A stretch of DNA of 64,000 nt from Rhodohalobacter mucosus (GTDB lineage Bacteria > Bacteroidota > Rhodothermia > Balneolales > Balneolaceae), in NCBI RefSeq assembly GCF_003150675.1, contig NZ_QGGB01000005.1, positions 124,001 through 188,000 of the forward strand, written 5' to 3'. Each line of letters opens with the position of its first letter. Positions within the stretch are counted from its first letter, which is position 1. The notes beneath the pieces are model-generated. The model made no database searches. It was not told where the DNA came from and saw nothing but the letters and a program-made list of their open reading frames with translations. Below are positions 63,243 through 64,000 of this stretch, one piece after another. A program made the position numbers and the translations under genes.

Positions 63243-63291
63243 CCGGGATTTACATGAAGTGAGTTCGACAAACTTCTGTATTGAACTCAGG

Positions 63292-63798
63292 TTAAACGGC
63301 TTCGATTTTCTCTATCTCAAGCCTGAAAGGTCCTTCCTGCTTGTCGCTGATCAGGAAACCATACCGCATGATCTGGGATGCATTCAAGGCTGGAGCATCA
63401 GGAACGGACCGGCCCCGGAACACAGCACGAAACTCATTGAGGGGTAAATCAACGATTTCCCGGTCACCGTTTTTGGTGTCGAACCGATATTCATAACTCC
63501 AGCGATCCGGTTGCCCTGCAGTGCCGGTCTGCAGGCGAAAGCTGTACCTTTTTCCATCCCCCTTAAGGGTTATCCGAATGCTGCGGTATCCGGTCAGGTT
63601 CAGGGGTTCGTGATTTTTGACGGAAGCAAACCCGCCATTGTTTTCAAGCGAAACCCTGCCCAGAAATACCGCATGCCCCTCTGCGTTGATCTGGAACCCG
63701 CTGTCTGAGCGTCCACCCATCACCGAATCATTGGTTATCTGCCATTTCTGGTGAGCCAGGTTCGAAAAATCGGTAATCAGAAAGTGTGATTGATGCAT
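63292..63798 (-). CDS. CIA30-family protein (complex I intermediate-like)
   Basis: This 168-residue protein has the CIA30/NDUFAF1-like beta-sandwich: KWQITNDSVMGGRSDSGFQI near the start, FLGRVSLENNGGFASVKNHE, then YRSIRITLKGDGKRYSFRLQ and WSYEYRFDTK. The family binds carbohydrate-like or assembly ligands; in bacteria the role is unknown. It is convergent with the subunit 3 gene. Confidence 0.9.
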   Translation of the reverse strand: MHQSHFLITDFSNLAHQKWQITNDSVMGGRSDSGFQINAEGHAVFLGRVSLENNGGFASVKNHEPLNLTGYRSIRITLKGDGKRYSFRLQTGTAGQPDRWSYEYRFDTKNGDREIVDLPLNEFRAVFRGRSVPDAPALNASQIMRYGFLISDKQEGPFRLEIEKIEAV

Positions 63799-63890
63799 GA
63801 TGGATTTGTTCCGTCTGTTATTTCAGAAGCCGTATGCGGTGTGAGAAAGTGCCGAATCGCTGCCTGGGTGGGCACTTTAATGTCATCACT

Positions 63891-64000
63891 TTACTGGATG
63901 CCGAGTGCCCTGCCCAGCCTCCTGAAGAAGCCTCCTTTTTTCTTTGTACTGTCAGAATTCTGTTCTTCTCCTTCGATAATGCGGGGGTCATCGCTGTCAC
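63891..64000 (-). CDS. C-terminal end of an unknown protein (cut by window edge)
   Basis: The frame is open from the right edge to a TAA at 63891-63893. It reads DSDDPRIIEGEEQNSDSTKK then GGFFRRLGRALGIQ. An acidic linker precedes a basic, amphipathic tail, typical of a disordered C-terminus. It fits the coding sense better than an overlapping 60-codon frame. Family unknown, since the rest lies outside the window. Confidence 0.45.
   Translation of the reverse strand, partial: DSDDPRIIEGEEQNSDSTKKKGGFFRRLGRALGIQ

Noticed and set aside
63818-64000. 60-codon open frame at the right edge
   Set aside because: Another frame on the same strand, ending at 63891, has a more protein-like composition (acidic linker then basic amphipathic tail) and is preferred.

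Overview
The window looks like chromosomal DNA of a Bacteroidota-like marine bacterium, most plausibly in the Balneolota (Balneolaceae or a relative). This is an inference from gene content: a TonB-dependent receptor with a carboxypeptidase-like N-terminal domain, SIMPL protein, GMC oxidoreductase with a Tat-type subunit 3, HU proteins fused to LysM, mostly weak ribosome-binding sites, and a Thermus-type isocitrate dehydrogenase with an extra C-terminal domain. No rRNA or tRNA gene was seen.

Region 1 (1-6.5 kb) is a type III-like restriction-modification locus. It holds the 3' part of a helicase-nuclease (res) and a complete beta-class methyltransferase (mod). Between them sits a three-gene cassette: a HigB/RelE-like toxin, an XRE-type antitoxin with a long tail, and a SecB-like chaperone. 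This is the layout of a toxin-antitoxin-chaperone (TAC) system, nested inside a restriction locus.

Region 2 (6.5-16.7 kb) encodes a beta-propeller sensor kinase, a NarL/LuxR-type response regulator and three tandem paralogous lipoproteins, followed by a FadL-like outer-membrane protein. A 7-2-7 inverted repeat (TCACATG-N2-CATGTGA or close variants) lies upstream of the sensor gene and upstream of each lipoprotein gene, which suggests a compact self-contained regulon.

Region 3 (16.9-29.3 kb) has a universal stress protein and then a type I restriction-modification locus (hsdR, hsdS, hsdM). It is interrupted by a DUF433/PIN-like toxin-antitoxin pair, a TcmP/DUF5131 (three-Cys-motif) pair, a DUF4145 protein, and a REP-associated tyrosine transposase (RAYT) that carries its own REP-type palindrome both inside its coding sequence and across its stop codon. 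The last gene is a MauJ-like protein.

Region 4 (29.5-64 kb) is mostly core genome. It contains a tesA/ybbA/ybbP-like block, SIMPL protein, TonB receptor, rhodanese, Smr and Dabb proteins, HU and HU-LysM proteins, aconitase, folE, cysS, yidD, a LysR regulator divergent from isocitrate dehydrogenase, a SnoaL-like protein, beta-carbonic anhydrase, an RsuA/RluB-type pseudouridine synthase, a hydrolase, a TPR protein, an MMPL/RND exporter, recO, a DegP-type protease, an LPP20-like lipoprotein, cyclophilin, a GMC oxidoreductase with its subunit 3, CIA30, and the 3' end of an unknown gene at the right edge.

A family of low-complexity intergenic repeats recurs in both orientations (about 11.4, 13.0, 43.8 and 57.0 kb). 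Related inverted repeats flank a four-helix-bundle (S23) gene near 45 kb. Coding assignments rest on recognisable motifs and family resemblance read by eye. No database search or structure prediction was run.
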